Assembly: GCA_016786705.1 (NCBI GenBank)
Contig: JAEUVV010000011.1
Location: 62,001-126,000 of the forward strand
Direction of reading: 5' to 3'
Length of the DNA stretch: 64,000 nucleotides
Source: Taibaiella sp.
GTDB lineage: Bacteria > Bacteroidota > Bacteroidia > Chitinophagales > Chitinophagaceae
The notes under the pieces: model-generated
Database searches by the model: none
What the model saw: the letters and a program-made list of their open reading frames with translations, nothing else
Told to the model about the DNA's origin: nothing
Translations under genes and position numbers: made by a program
Shown: positions 9,601 to 17,721 of the stretch, piece by piece
Layout: the number at the start of each line of letters is the position of its first letter
Position numbering within the stretch: the stretch's first letter is position 1

Positions 9601-11008
9601 CCGCTTAAGGCCGGTATTAATGACTGCCATGGTGGCCTCGCTCGGGTTCTTACCGATGGCCATCAGTACAAGCGCAGGAGCCGAGGTACAGAAACCGTTG
9701 GCCACAGTGGTCATTGGCGGCTTAATCACTGCTACGTTCCTGACGCTTTTCGTATTGCCCCTGCTGTACCTCATTTTTAATTCAAAGACGCGGCTGAAGA
9801 GAAGCAGTATAGCTAAAACTGCCGGTTTAAGTATCCTTATCTTATGCTTCAGCTTTTCCCTGCAGGCCCAGACCCGCATCACTGCAGATACCGCGGTAAA
9901 CAGGGCAATCCTGCAAAACCAGCAAATCAGTATCAACGCAGCTGAAATCAAAAGCGCAGGCCTTAATGTAAAAACAGCTAATGATATTCCAAAGACCGGC
10001 TTATTTGCAGAGAATGAAGACCTGCGTCCTTCCGACGCTAAAGGCATTCTTAAAATAGGCCTTTCGCAAAGCATTGCCTGGCCTGGGTTATATGCTGCCC
10101 GTAAAAATTACCTGCAGGAGCAATTAAAGTACGCTGAACTGAATACGGAAGTGGTACGGGCGGCCATTACCAGGGAGGTGCGTACCGCTTATTACCAGCT
10201 CTGGTATTTCCAGGACCGGCAAAGCTTACTCTTCAGCCTGGATAGTCTTTATACCAATCTCCTGGGCGTCGCAGCACTCCGGGTTAAAACCGGAGACGTG
10301 GCGAAGCTGGACCAGATCGCGGCCGAGGCGAAAATGAAAGAGTTACAGGCCCTGATCGCTCAAAACCAAAAAGACATGGTGCTGCAGCAACAGCAACTGA
10401 TGATCCTGCTGAACCAGAACGAATGGCTGTTACCCGTGACCGCGCCTTTGGAGAAGATCAAGATTAACACAGACAGTACTAATAGTTCCGGTCACCCGCT
10501 ACTCAACCTGCAGGCGCAAAATGTAAAAATCGCGGCAGCCAATATTGCGGTGCAAAAAAATAATAATCGCCCTGAATTTTCGGGCAGGGTCTTCAGCCAG
10601 CGCTTATGGGGCGCCCCCGACCCGTTCACCGGTTTTTCGGTTACGGCCACTATTCCCCTTTTCGGGATCAGCGCCAACCGGAACCGGGTAAAGAACGCTG
10701 CAGCAGAACTGGAAGTTGAAGAAAAAACCCTTTCTTACCAGGTACAGGTATTGACTACGCAAAGACAATCGGCCCTGGCAGAACTGCAAAAGCATACCGC
10801 CCTGCTCCATTTTTATGAAACCTCGGGTTTACAACAAGCGGAGGAGATTATAAAGGCCGCAACTTTAAGCTATAAGGCCGGAGAGATAAGCTTCGCAGAG
10901 CTAGGCCAGTTCCTGGGCCAGGCCATAGGCATCCGGCAAAACTACCTGGAGGTATTAAATACCTATAACCAATCGGCCATTCAATTTAAATACTATAACT
11001 ATCAATAA
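6692..11008 (+). CDS. CzcA-type heavy-metal RND transporter fused to a TolC-like channel domain
   Basis: A 1438-residue fusion starting at a GTG (6692). Residues 1-1035 are a complete heavy-metal-efflux RND pump: first membrane helix near 10-30, large periplasmic loops, helix bundles near 340-500 and 870-1035. The fourth-helix region carries DFGLIVDGAVIVVE (near residue 400), the CzcA-type pattern of zinc/cobalt/cadmium pumps; copper pumps such as CusA have a different motif there. Around residue 1040-1055 a hydrophobic segment ending in LQAQ acts as an extra membrane crossing, placing the remaining ~380 residues in the periplasm. These are coiled-coil rich with the typical TolC-family duplication. 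Fusion of pump and outer-membrane factor is known in Bacteroidota. The adaptor gene follows after 8 bp. Metal choice is inference. Confidence 0.93.
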   Translation: MLDHIIKFSIRNKLIIGLMTLILIIWGGWSATRLPIDAVPDITNNQVQIFTSCPTLAGQEVEQLVTFPIEQSIATVPKIEEIRSISRFGLSVITVVFKEEVDIYFARQLINERLKAATDQIPPGIGTPEMAPVSTGLGEVYQYIIHPKKGSEKKYNAKDLRTMQDWIVARQLYGTPGIAEVNSFGGELKQYEVAVNPDRLRAIGVSIPDIFSALEKNNQNTGGAYIDKKPNAYFIRGIGLATSIKDVENIAVKTNGGVSIFIKDVAEVRFGHAVRYGALTYNGEVDAVGGVVMMLKGENSNEVVQRIKAKLPTIQQSLPEDVVIEPYLDRTDLVGRAISTVEKNLVEGALIVIFVLVLFLGNLRAGLIVASAIPLALLFALGMMHIFGVSANLMSLGAIDFGLIVDGAVIVVEATMHHLGLRKSMKKLSQEEMDEEVFVSASKIRTSAAFGEIIILIVYIPILTLVGVEGKMFRPMAQTVGFAIFGALILSLTYIPMMCALFLSKKPVTKKTFSDRMMEKLQQWYQPLLQKAIRVKYVIISITIGVFALALFAFSRMGGEFIPQLQEGDFAFHCILPPGSSLSQSIATSMQASRIIKEFDEVKMVVGKTGAAEVPTDPMPPEATDLMVVLKPEKEWKSGRSYNELADAIMEKLEVIPGVFFEKNQPIQMRFNELMTGIRQDVAVKIFGENIDTLAAYANKVSELIQSVNGATSPQVERVSGLPQINIDYDRTRIANYGLTIQDVNDVVSTAFAGRSTGQIYENERRFDLVVRLDSTHRSSIEDVSNLVIPTNTGIQVPLSQIATISYKLGPAQISREAGKRRIVIGFNVAGRDVQSVVKDIQSQLSTKVKLPPGYYFTYGGQFENLQEASARLMIAVPISLLLIFMLLYFTFHSFKQALLIFTAIPMSAIGGVFTLMLRGMPFSISAGIGFIALFGVAVLNGIVLIGTFNQLKKEGMTDILQRVKEGTVTRLRPVLMTAMVASLGFLPMAISTSAGAEVQKPLATVVIGGLITATFLTLFVLPLLYLIFNSKTRLKRSSIAKTAGLSILILCFSFSLQAQTRITADTAVNRAILQNQQISINAAEIKSAGLNVKTANDIPKTGLFAENEDLRPSDAKGILKIGLSQSIAWPGLYAARKNYLQEQLKYAELNTEVVRAAITREVRTAYYQLWYFQDRQSLLFSLDSLYTNLLGVAALRVKTGDVAKLDQIAAEAKMKELQALIAQNQKDMVLQQQQLMILLNQNEWLLPVTAPLEKIKINTDSTNSSGHPLLNLQAQNVKIAAANIAVQKNNNRPEFSGRVFSQRLWGAPDPFTGFSVTATIPLFGISANRNRVKNAAAELEVEEKTLSYQVQVLTTQRQSALAELQKHTALLHFYETSGLQQAEEIIKAATLSYKAGEISFAELGQFLGQAIGIRQNYLEVLNTYNQSAIQFKYYNYQ

Positions 11009-11016
11009 AAGACAAT

Positions 11017-12339
11017 ATGCATATCCTTATAAAAATATTTTTTACCCTTAGCCTGGCCACCGGCTTAAACAGTTGCGGCTCAAAGGAGGAGGCAGGTGAG
11101 AGCCACGGAACCGCACAAGAAAAAGCCAGTGTACCCAAAGAAGCGGTTCAGGAGCCGGAAGCTCCCATGATCGCTTCGCTGACCGAAGCGCAAATAAAGG
11201 CTACAGGGATCACTTTGGGGAATATAGAACAAAAGAATCTCACCGCTATTATTAAGGCCAATGGCGCTTTAAGAGTACCTAATAATAACAAAGCTAATGC
11301 TACGTCATTATATGGCGGAGTGATCAAGACCCTGAAAGTGCAACTGGGTGACTATGTACAGAAAGGACAGGTCATCGCGACCATAGAAAACCCGCAATTT
11401 ATTCAATTGCAGGAAGAATACCTGACCATGGGTAGCCGTATCTTATTGGCCGAGCAGGAAATGCAAAGGCAAAAGGAATTGAACGAGGGTAATGCCGGGG
11501 CCACTAAAAACCTGCAAAGCGCCACCGCCGAGCTCAATGCCTTAAGAACCCGCAAAGCCTCGCTTCAAAAGCAAATCCAGTTAATGGGGATTAACCCGAA
11601 CCGGATCAGCACCGCCAACCTGCAATCCGCCTTGTTGGTCACCAGTCCTGTAAGTGGCACAGTCAGTAACGAGTTTGCCAAGATCGGCAGCTATGTAGAT
11701 GTGTCTTCACCGGTCGTAGAAATCGTAGACAATGGGCTGCTGCACTTAGACCTCCAGGTATTTGAGAAAGACCTGCCTTTTATCAAAGAAGGCCAGGTGG
11801 TTAACTTTGTCCTGACGAACAACCCAACCGTTACTTATACGGCAAAAGTGTTTAAGATCGGCTCTTCTTTCGAGGACGAGAGTAAAACGATAGCGGTGCA
11901 CTGTACGGTTACCGGTAATAAAAAAGGCCTGATCGACGGGATGAATATAACCGGTATGATCAGCGCGGACAATATTGCAGCGCCTGCAGTACCCAATGAA
12001 GCGATTGTAGAAGCCGATGGCAAATTCTATATTTTTGTGCAGACAGTGCAAACAACGGGAGCACATGCGGCAGCGGGACATGATGATCACGGCCATGCGC
12101 ATGACGAAGGGGAGGCAGCACATAAACACAGTAATGAGCAAGATGCTGCTAGGCAAGGGCAGCAACAAGGCAAGACCCTGAATTTTGAAAAAATAGAAGT
12201 GGCCAAAGGTGTTTCGGACATGGGTTACACGGCCATTACCCCTGTATCAGAATTAGCGCCGAACGCGAAAGTAGTAACCAAAGGAGCTTTCTTCATCAAT
12301 GCGAAACTAAGTTCCGGCGGACATGATCATGCTCATTAA
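11017..12339 (+). CDS. Periplasmic adaptor lipoprotein of the metal RND pump (CusB/CzcB family)
   Basis: A 440-residue membrane-fusion protein. The lipobox LNSC puts the acylated Cys at residue 20. Lipoyl/barrel-sandwich halves lie near residues 85-130 (GGVIKTLKVQLGDYVQKGQ) and 205-235, around a helical hairpin of ~70 residues; the beta-barrel follows. Near residues 350-372 is a His/Asp-rich insertion (GHDDHGHAHDEG) and the protein ends in GGHDHAH, both likely metal-binding stretches rather than structural parts. It links the inner-membrane pump to its fused TolC domain and probably hands metal to the pump. It lies 8 bp after the pump gene and 16 bp before the Fur-family gene, in one operon. 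Confidence 0.92.
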   Translation: MHILIKIFFTLSLATGLNSCGSKEEAGESHGTAQEKASVPKEAVQEPEAPMIASLTEAQIKATGITLGNIEQKNLTAIIKANGALRVPNNNKANATSLYGGVIKTLKVQLGDYVQKGQVIATIENPQFIQLQEEYLTMGSRILLAEQEMQRQKELNEGNAGATKNLQSATAELNALRTRKASLQKQIQLMGINPNRISTANLQSALLVTSPVSGTVSNEFAKIGSYVDVSSPVVEIVDNGLLHLDLQVFEKDLPFIKEGQVVNFVLTNNPTVTYTAKVFKIGSSFEDESKTIAVHCTVTGNKKGLIDGMNITGMISADNIAAPAVPNEAIVEADGKFYIFVQTVQTTGAHAAAGHDDHGHAHDEGEAAHKHSNEQDAARQGQQQGKTLNFEKIEVAKGVSDMGYTAITPVSELAPNAKVVTKGAFFINAKLSSGGHDHAH

Positions 12340-12355
12340 AAAATAAGGAAGTACT

Positions 12356-12775
12356 ATGAAGGATACAGAAAAAAAACTCCTGGAAAAGAATACTGCGCCA
12401 ACCAGTATGCGGATCCTGGTATACGATTTTTTAAGTAAGCAACCGGTAGCCTTATCTTTAACTGAAATAGAGGCACATTTCTATAAAGCGGACCGGGTAA
12501 CGATTTACCGTACCTTGAAAACCTTTGAAGAAAAAGGTATCGTACACGGTATACAGGAAAATAACACCACGAAATATATCTTATGCCACGACGGCTGTGA
12601 TGAGCAAACCCATAAAGACTGGCACCTGCATTTTTACTGTAAACTCTGCAAGCAAACGACCTGCAGGGAGGACTTTAAGATACCGGAAAAGGCGGCCCAT
12701 GCTTACCGTATTGATGAGATCCGCTTGTTTGCAAAAGGGATTTGCGAACATTGCCTGCAAGAAGGTTTGCAATAG
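12356..12775 (+). CDS. Fur-family metal-responsive transcriptional repressor (Zur-like)
   Basis: A 139-residue regulator. Residues ~15-80 are the winged helix (DRVTIYRTLKTFEEKGIV is the family's recognition helix and wing start). The dimer domain has two CxxC pairs, C95/C98 in HLHFYCKLC and C130/C133 in ICEHC, which make the structural zinc site of Fur/Zur proteins; H90, H92 and C103 may add to sensing sites. It sits inside a zinc-type efflux operon, so control of the flanking pumps is the natural reading. Which metal it senses cannot be read from sequence, and a Fur repressor in an export operon is not the usual logic (Zur normally represses uptake). Its stop codon lies inside a palindrome described next. 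Confidence 0.88.
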   Translation: MKDTEKKLLEKNTAPTSMRILVYDFLSKQPVALSLTEIEAHFYKADRVTIYRTLKTFEEKGIVHGIQENNTTKYILCHDGCDEQTHKDWHLHFYCKLCKQTTCREDFKIPEKAAHAYRIDEIRLFAKGICEHCLQEGLQ

Positions 12776-12803
12776 TATTGCATTGCCGGTTGTGGTAATT
12801 TTG
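12768..12803 (+). promoter_or_regulatory. 7-1-7 palindrome and -7 element before the ATPase unit
   Basis: TGCAATAGTATTGCA (12768-12782) is a perfect 7-1-7 inverted repeat, the geometry of Fur-family boxes, and it includes the stop codon of the Fur-family gene. TAATTTTG at 12796-12803 is a full TAnnTTTG match. An operator-promoter pair for the downstream methyltransferase/ATPase genes is inferred. Confidence 0.5.
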
Positions 12804-12824
12804 TACCAACATAAGTAAGTAAAC

Positions 12825-13421
12825 ATGGACATCAGGTACTTTTTATTGGTATATTTTATTTTGTTCTTTACCTGTTCCTTTTGGGGTGTTAGCTACCGGG
12901 TAGCCAGGCGGATCAAAAAGAACCCTGAGGTGCTGCCTAATGACGACAGCGCATTTGCATTAGTGGGCCGGTATTTTAAACGGCTGATGCTGGCTTTGTT
13001 CCTCTACGTGGTATTTATAGCCTTTGTAAATGAACCGGCGCATTATTTACCGGTGTTGCAATGGCTGGCATATCCCTGGCTCCAACATTTAGGCGTCACA
13101 TTAATGCTCTTCGCTTTTGGCGGGGTATTGATCGCGCAATACCAGATGCGGGATTCCTGGCGGATCGGAATTGACACCGAAACAAAAACAAAGCTCGTCA
13201 CTACAGGCCTGTTCCGCTTTTCCCGGAACCCTGTTTTTACAGGCATGCTGCTGAGCCTCGCAGGACTTTTGTTGGCAAAGCCGGATGTAGCCACCTTATT
13301 CTTCCTCCTTACCGGTTATCTATTGATCCAGGTACAGGTACGGCTGGAAGAAGCATTCCTGGTAAAAGAACATGGCATAGTATACCAGCAGTACCAACTT
13401 AAAACAAGGAGATTTTTATAA
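12825..13421 (+). CDS. CzcN-like isoprenylcysteine methyltransferase-family membrane protein
   Basis: A 198-residue membrane protein with about five helices. The C-terminal half has the marks of the ICMT/phospholipid methyltransferase fold: GLFRFSRNPVFTGMLLSLAG near residue 128, then a charged end LEEAFLVKEHG and YQQYQLKTRRFL. These regions bind S-adenosylmethionine in the family. Bacteria of this type do not prenylate CaaX proteins, and the true substrate is unknown. A protein of this family, CzcN, is linked to the czc metal-resistance genes of Cupriavidus, so its place here is not random. Its stop codon shares one base with the ATPase start codon (TAATG), pointing to coupled translation. 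Confidence 0.8.
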   Translation: MDIRYFLLVYFILFFTCSFWGVSYRVARRIKKNPEVLPNDDSAFALVGRYFKRLMLALFLYVVFIAFVNEPAHYLPVLQWLAYPWLQHLGVTLMLFAFGGVLIAQYQMRDSWRIGIDTETKTKLVTTGLFRFSRNPVFTGMLLSLAGLLLAKPDVATLFFLLTGYLLIQVQVRLEEAFLVKEHGIVYQQYQLKTRRFL

Positions 13422-15463
13422 TGGCACACCAACATAGATATGATGCGCAGGGCCGCCAGCTCTGTTGTAACCAGACCGAGAAAGTATATCAACAAGCGGA
13501 GCAATTAATGAACGGGGAGCATAAGCATGATGAGGATCATGATCATGACCATAATCACGATGATGGTCACAATCATGATCACAGTAATAAGGAAGGTAGC
13601 ATAGTCAAATTGTTTTTACCCGCCCTGTTCTCCTTCGTGCTCTTATTATCCGGTATCGCCCTGGACAATTGGATCCCGCAAAGTTGGTTTAAAAGCTGGA
13701 TAAGGATCGCCTGGTATGTGGCGGCCTATATACCGGTCGGCTTACCGGTGATCAAAGATGCCTTTAAAAGCATTGCCAAAGGGGCCGTGTTTTCAGAGTT
13801 TTTCCTGATGACCATTGCGACTCTGGGTGCTTTTGCTATTGCAGAATACCCCGAAGCGGTAGCAGTCATGCTGTTTTATGCTATTGGGGAAGTCTTCCAG
13901 AGTATGGCGGTAAGCCGGGCTAAAGCGAATATTAAATCACTGCTGGATCAACGCCCCGACGAGGTCACAATCATTGAAGGGGATAATACAAAAACCGTAA
14001 AAGCGGCCAATGTCGCTATAGGAACTGTACTACAGCTCCGGCCCGGCGAAAAGCTGGGCCTGGACGGGGAATTACTTTCGGAATCGGCCTCTTTTAATAC
14101 CGCCGCACTAACAGGAGAAAGCAAGCCCGACACTAAAAGTAAAGGCGAAACCGTCCTTGCGGGGATGATCAACCTTAATACCGTGAGCCAGGTAAAAGTA
14201 ACTACGGCCTATACCGATAGCAAGCTGAGCAAGATCCTGGAATTGGTACAAAACGCTACCGCCCAGAAAGCGCCTACGGAATTATTCATCCGTAAGTTTG
14301 CGCGGGTATATACACCCATTGTCGTTTTCCTGGCCATAGGCATTTGTTTCCTGCCTTATTTCCTGGTCGCTGATTATGAATTCCAGGATTGGCTGTACCG
14401 GGCTTTGATCTTTTTAGTGATCTCCTGCCCCTGCGCTTTGGTCATCAGCATTCCCCTGGGCTATTTCGGTGGCATTGGCGCAGGCAGCCGTAATGGTATC
14501 TTATTTAAAGGCAGTAATTTCCTGGACACACTTGCAGCTATCAAACATGTAGTTATGGATAAAACAGGCACCATGACCGAAGGAGTATTCAAAGTGCAGG
14601 AAGTCGTTTTTAGTGATGCCTTTGATAAAGATGAGCTCCTGCGGCTGGTCAATGTACTGGAAAGTAACAGTACCCACCCTGTAGCCACTGCCATCCATGA
14701 ATATGTAGGCACACCTGATAGCAGCATTAAAATGGAACAGGTTGAAGAAATTCCCGGGCATGGACTTAAAGCTATGGTCAATGGAAAGTCTTTACTGGTG
14801 GGCAATTTCAAGCTTATGGACCGGTTTAAAATCGCTTATACTACCGACCCGGATCGTATAGCCCATACTTTGATCGCGGTGGCTTATGATCATAAATATG
14901 TGGGTTACCTTGCGATTGCCGATAGTATTAAACCCGATGCAAAAACAACCATTGATCTGTTACACGGCCAAAATATACGGGCTACTATGCTCAGCGGCGA
15001 CAAAGACAGTGTCGTACAATTTGTAGCAAAAGAATTAGGAATAGATACGGCCTTCGGAGATCTGCTACCGGAAGATAAGGTCAATAAGGTAAAGGCTATA
15101 AAAGCGAAAAACGAAAAAGTAGCTTTCGTAGGTGATGGGGTCAACGACGCGCCGGTAGTCGCCCTGAGCGATGTGGGCATTGCCATGGGCGGCCTGGGCA
15201 GCGATGCCACCATCGAAACGGCGGATGTTGTTATCCAGGATGACCGGCCTTCTAAAATACCCATGGCCATCCAGATTGGCAAGCAAACGAAGAAGATCGT
15301 CTGGCAGAATATTACCCTGGCTTTTGTGGTGAAAGCTATTGTCCTCATCCTGGGCGCGGGTGGCCTGGCAACCATGTGGGAAGCGGTTTTTGCGGATGTT
15401 GGCGTTTCGCTGCTGGCCATCCTGAACGCCGTACGTATCCAGAATATGAAATTTTCAACTTAA
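13421..15463 (+). CDS. P1B-2-type zinc/cadmium/lead-exporting ATPase with His-rich N-terminus
   Basis: A 680-residue P1B ATPase. Motifs in order: TGES actuator loop near 231, membrane SCPCAL near 335, phosphorylation motif DKTGTMTE near 379, THPVA near 419, hinge GDGVNDAP near 571. The last helix has FADVGVSLLAILNAVR near 655; the Asp here marks the Zn2+/Cd2+/Pb2+ group (as in ZntA), and the Ser-rich Cu+ and HEGST Co2+ signatures are absent. The usual N-terminal heavy-metal domain with CxxC is missing. In its place are a CC pair (residues 15-16) and a His/Asp run from about residue 33 to 55. It should pump the metal from cytoplasm to periplasm, feeding the RND pump. A terminator ends the operon. 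Confidence 0.93.
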   Translation: MAHQHRYDAQGRQLCCNQTEKVYQQAEQLMNGEHKHDEDHDHDHNHDDGHNHDHSNKEGSIVKLFLPALFSFVLLLSGIALDNWIPQSWFKSWIRIAWYVAAYIPVGLPVIKDAFKSIAKGAVFSEFFLMTIATLGAFAIAEYPEAVAVMLFYAIGEVFQSMAVSRAKANIKSLLDQRPDEVTIIEGDNTKTVKAANVAIGTVLQLRPGEKLGLDGELLSESASFNTAALTGESKPDTKSKGETVLAGMINLNTVSQVKVTTAYTDSKLSKILELVQNATAQKAPTELFIRKFARVYTPIVVFLAIGICFLPYFLVADYEFQDWLYRALIFLVISCPCALVISIPLGYFGGIGAGSRNGILFKGSNFLDTLAAIKHVVMDKTGTMTEGVFKVQEVVFSDAFDKDELLRLVNVLESNSTHPVATAIHEYVGTPDSSIKMEQVEEIPGHGLKAMVNGKSLLVGNFKLMDRFKIAYTTDPDRIAHTLIAVAYDHKYVGYLAIADSIKPDAKTTIDLLHGQNIRATMLSGDKDSVVQFVAKELGIDTAFGDLLPEDKVNKVKAIKAKNEKVAFVGDGVNDAPVVALSDVGIAMGGLGSDATIETADVVIQDDRPSKIPMAIQIGKQTKKIVWQNITLAFVVKAIVLILGAGGLATMWEAVFADVGVSLLAILNAVRIQNMKFST

Positions 15464-15473
15464 AATTGACAAC

Positions 15474-15511
15474 AAAAACCGAAGCCGGGTCTTCACCCGG
15501 CTTCGGTTTTT
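15474..15511 (+). terminator. Strong intrinsic terminator after the metal island
   Basis: A 17-bp stem (AAAAACCGAAGCCGGGT with its complement) around CTTC, with A and T tracts at its two ends. It starts 11 bp after the ATPase stop codon. Confidence 0.9.
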
Positions 15512-15582
15512 GTACCTAAATGATACCATAACTCAGTCGCGCCCTGTATCTTTGTGCAATCAATTTAAAAATACAGGACTAC

Positions 15583-16095
15583 ATGAATGCGGCCGGACTA
15601 AGCTACAGGAACGCGGAACATAAAGATTTAGCACAAATCGTGGCTATCTATAATACTACGATAGCCTCCAGGATGGTGACCGCGGATACCGAACCGGTTA
15701 CGGTAGCCAGCCGGGAAAAATGGTTTGCCGAGCATAATGTCCCTAACAGACCTTTATGGATGATCGAGAACAGCGAAAAGCAGGTCGTTGGCTGGGTAAG
15801 TTTCCAATCCTTCTATGGCCGGCCTGCTTATGATGCTACAGTAGAGATCAGCATTTACCTGGATGATACGCAAAGAGGTAAAGGCCTGGGTAAAGCAGTC
15901 CTGCAATATTGTATCGAAAAAGCGCCCGATTACGGGATCAAAACTTTACTCGGTTTCATTTTCGCGCATAATGAACCCAGCCTGAAACTGTTCCGCCATT
16001 TCGGGTTTGAAGACTGGGCAACGCTGCCCGGTATTGCCCTGCTCGATGGCCGGGAAAGAGATTTAAAAATACTGGGTAAACGGGTTAAGCCTTAA
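15583..16095 (+). CDS. GNAT acetyltransferase of the phosphinothricin/methionine sulfoximine type
   Basis: A 170-residue GNAT enzyme. LSYRNAEHKDLAQIVAIYN opens the fold; VEISIYLDDTQRGKGLGKAVLQYC (near residues 87-110) contains strand beta-4 and the acetyl-CoA pyrophosphate loop with the Q/R-x-x-G-x-G/A pattern (QRGKGLG). FIFAHNEPSLKLFRHFGFEDW follows, with the N-x-x-S-x-x-L-(Y/F)-x-x-x-G-F motif. This layout matches YncA/Pat-like proteins that acetylate amino-acid analogues such as methionine sulfoximine or phosphinothricin. It is a single gene between two terminators or gaps. Confidence 0.85.
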   Translation: MNAAGLSYRNAEHKDLAQIVAIYNTTIASRMVTADTEPVTVASREKWFAEHNVPNRPLWMIENSEKQVVGWVSFQSFYGRPAYDATVEISIYLDDTQRGKGLGKAVLQYCIEKAPDYGIKTLLGFIFAHNEPSLKLFRHFGFEDWATLPGIALLDGRERDLKILGKRVKP

Positions 16096-16208
16096 GCTTT
16101 ATTCAGCTTTAAACACTCAAAGTGACCAGAGTACGCTCCGATTGCTATCTTATCAATTAATGGTCTGCTACAAGAGGTATTTTTTTTCGCAACGATTAGA
16201 AAAAAAAT

Positions 16209-16216
16209 TATATTTG
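16209..16216 (+). promoter_or_regulatory. -7 promoter element of the copper-type cassette
   Basis: TATATTTG matches TAnnTTTG and lies 10 bp before the ATG of the HYC_CC_PP gene, leaving a very short leader. A T-rich stretch near 16180-16189 stands at the expected -33 distance but lacks a clear TTTG. Confidence 0.5.
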
Positions 16217-16226
16217 TAGTCGTAGA

Positions 16227-16625
16227 ATGAAAAAACTGTTTATCATACTCCTGCTATTTGTATATGCCAACAGCCTTGTTGGCGCTACAATGCATTTCCA
16301 TTATTGCATGGGAGAGCTGGTTGAAGTAAGTTTTAATGCCTATGAAGACCAGGCCTGCGGTAAATGTGGGATGCATGGCCCCGCCAAAAAGGGCTGCTGC
16401 GAAGATGTTCAAAAAGAAGTAAAACTAAAAACCGAGCATCAAAAAAACGCGACACAGGATATCGCCTTTAAATATATTGGCGCCCCTGCCCTGCTGCCTT
16501 CTTTTCATCCCTACAGTATCGCTTTAATCAAGGAGCACAGAGACAGCTATACCAATTACCGGCCGCCACCTCCAAAAGAGCTACGGCAAAAACTGCGTAT
16601 TTTATACTGTAATTACCGTATCTGA
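16227..16625 (+). CDS. HYC_CC_PP family exported protein
   Basis: A 132-residue protein with a signal peptide (residues 1-20). It then shows the three signatures that name the family: HYC at residues 25-27, the pairs CGKCGMHG and GCCED near residues 47-62, and YRPPPPKEL near residue 112. The spaced Cys and His residues look like metal ligands. Function is not established in the family; the position just before MbnP and MbnH-like genes suggests a part in periplasmic or surface copper handling. Its own leader and -7 element are seen, and 139 bp separate it from the next gene, so it may be transcribed alone or with the cassette. Confidence 0.8.
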   Translation: MKKLFIILLLFVYANSLVGATMHFHYCMGELVEVSFNAYEDQACGKCGMHGPAKKGCCEDVQKEVKLKTEHQKNATQDIAFKYIGAPALLPSFHPYSIALIKEHRDSYTNYRPPPPKELRQKLRILYCNYRI

Positions 16626-16764
16626 TTTTAAGATCATTTCTTTCAACCGCTTCCTGCAGAAGTGGACTTCTTCATGTAACTACTATTCTTAATTGAGCAC
16701 TTAAGGGCTAATTGCTTAGCCGCTTAATGCCGCTCTATCCTGGCTATTTAAAACATTATAAAAA

Positions 16765-17721
16765 ATGAAAAATATAACTGTACTTTTTACCCTGCTCTTT
16801 GTGTCATTGATCTCCCAGGCACAAAAAAACGTAAAACTGCATATTACCCATAAACTGGGCACTGCCGATTTTGCTTTTAATCAAACCACACAGAACAACC
16901 TGTCGCAGAATTTTAAAATCAGCCGTATTGATTACTATATCTCCGGCATTAAAATTATCCATGATGGCGGTATGGAATTGACACTTCCGGACCATTATAT
17001 TTTGGCTAAAGGCGCTGCAAATGTAACAGCCGACCTTGGCTCTCTGAATGTAACCACCGTGGAAGGTATAAAGTTTTACATAGGCGTAGATTCACCGGCT
17101 AATAACGCTGACCCTTCCCTGCAATCTCCGCTTCACCCGCTTTATTTCCAGACCCCTTCCATGCACTGGGGCTGGTCCGCAGGATACCGTTTTGTTGCCC
17201 TTGAGGGTACCGCAGGCAATAATCCTTTTGAAATTCACGGTTTATGGAATTACAATTACTTCGAGCAAACAGTAATGGCCGCAGGTGAAAACAGTGGCAA
17301 TGATATCCATATATACCTGGACGCCGACTATACAGAGGCCCTGAAGGATATAAATGTAGCGGCCGGTCCGATTGACCATGGCGTAAATGCTACTGATCTT
17401 AAGCTGCTGGAAAACTTCAGGGACCATGTTTTTAAAGCCGGAACCGCTCCAACATCAATTCCCGGGCAAAACACGGCTATACATTTTGCCAACATATATC
17501 CCAACCCTGTACAGGACAAGATTAATATAGACCTGCTGGTACAGAATAACCATGCTAAATCGGTACAGGTTATTGACCTGCTGGGTAAAGTCCATTATAC
17601 TGCAGCACTTGCCGGGCAGCATAATGTAATCAACTTATCTGCTTTAGCAAAAGGCACCTATATCCTGAAGTTCTATGAAGGCCGGAAAGATATGGGCAGC
17701 CAAAAAATTACGCTGCGTTAA
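16765..17721 (+). CDS. MbnP-like copper-binding protein with T9SS sorting domain
   Basis: A 318-residue exported protein. After the signal peptide (1-19, ending SQAQ) lies an MbnP-type beta-sandwich: FKISRIDYYISGIKI near residue 52, PLHPLYFQTPSMHWGWSAG with M133-H134-W135-G136-W137, and RFVALEG. In characterised MbnP proteins a conserved Trp is oxidised to kynurenine by the partner MbnH, creating a copper site; the HWGW block is the expected location. From about residue 243 (YPNPVQDKINI) to the end a T9SS type A sorting domain directs the protein to the cell surface. The two next genes encode MbnH-like proteins and overlap in series (one shared base here), so the modifying enzymes are co-translated. 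Copper binding is inferred from family. Confidence 0.85.
   Translation: MKNITVLFTLLFVSLISQAQKNVKLHITHKLGTADFAFNQTTQNNLSQNFKISRIDYYISGIKIIHDGGMELTLPDHYILAKGAANVTADLGSLNVTTVEGIKFYIGVDSPANNADPSLQSPLHPLYFQTPSMHWGWSAGYRFVALEGTAGNNPFEIHGLWNYNYFEQTVMAAGENSGNDIHIYLDADYTEALKDINVAAGPIDHGVNATDLKLLENFRDHVFKAGTAPTSIPGQNTAIHFANIYPNPVQDKINIDLLVQNNHAKSVQVIDLLGKVHYTAALAGQHNVINLSALAKGTYILKFYEGRKDMGSQKITLR

Noticed and set aside
7669..10074. Several long minus-strand frames under the RND pump gene
   Set aside because: They are out-of-frame shadows of a well-supported 1438-codon gene and show no family features.
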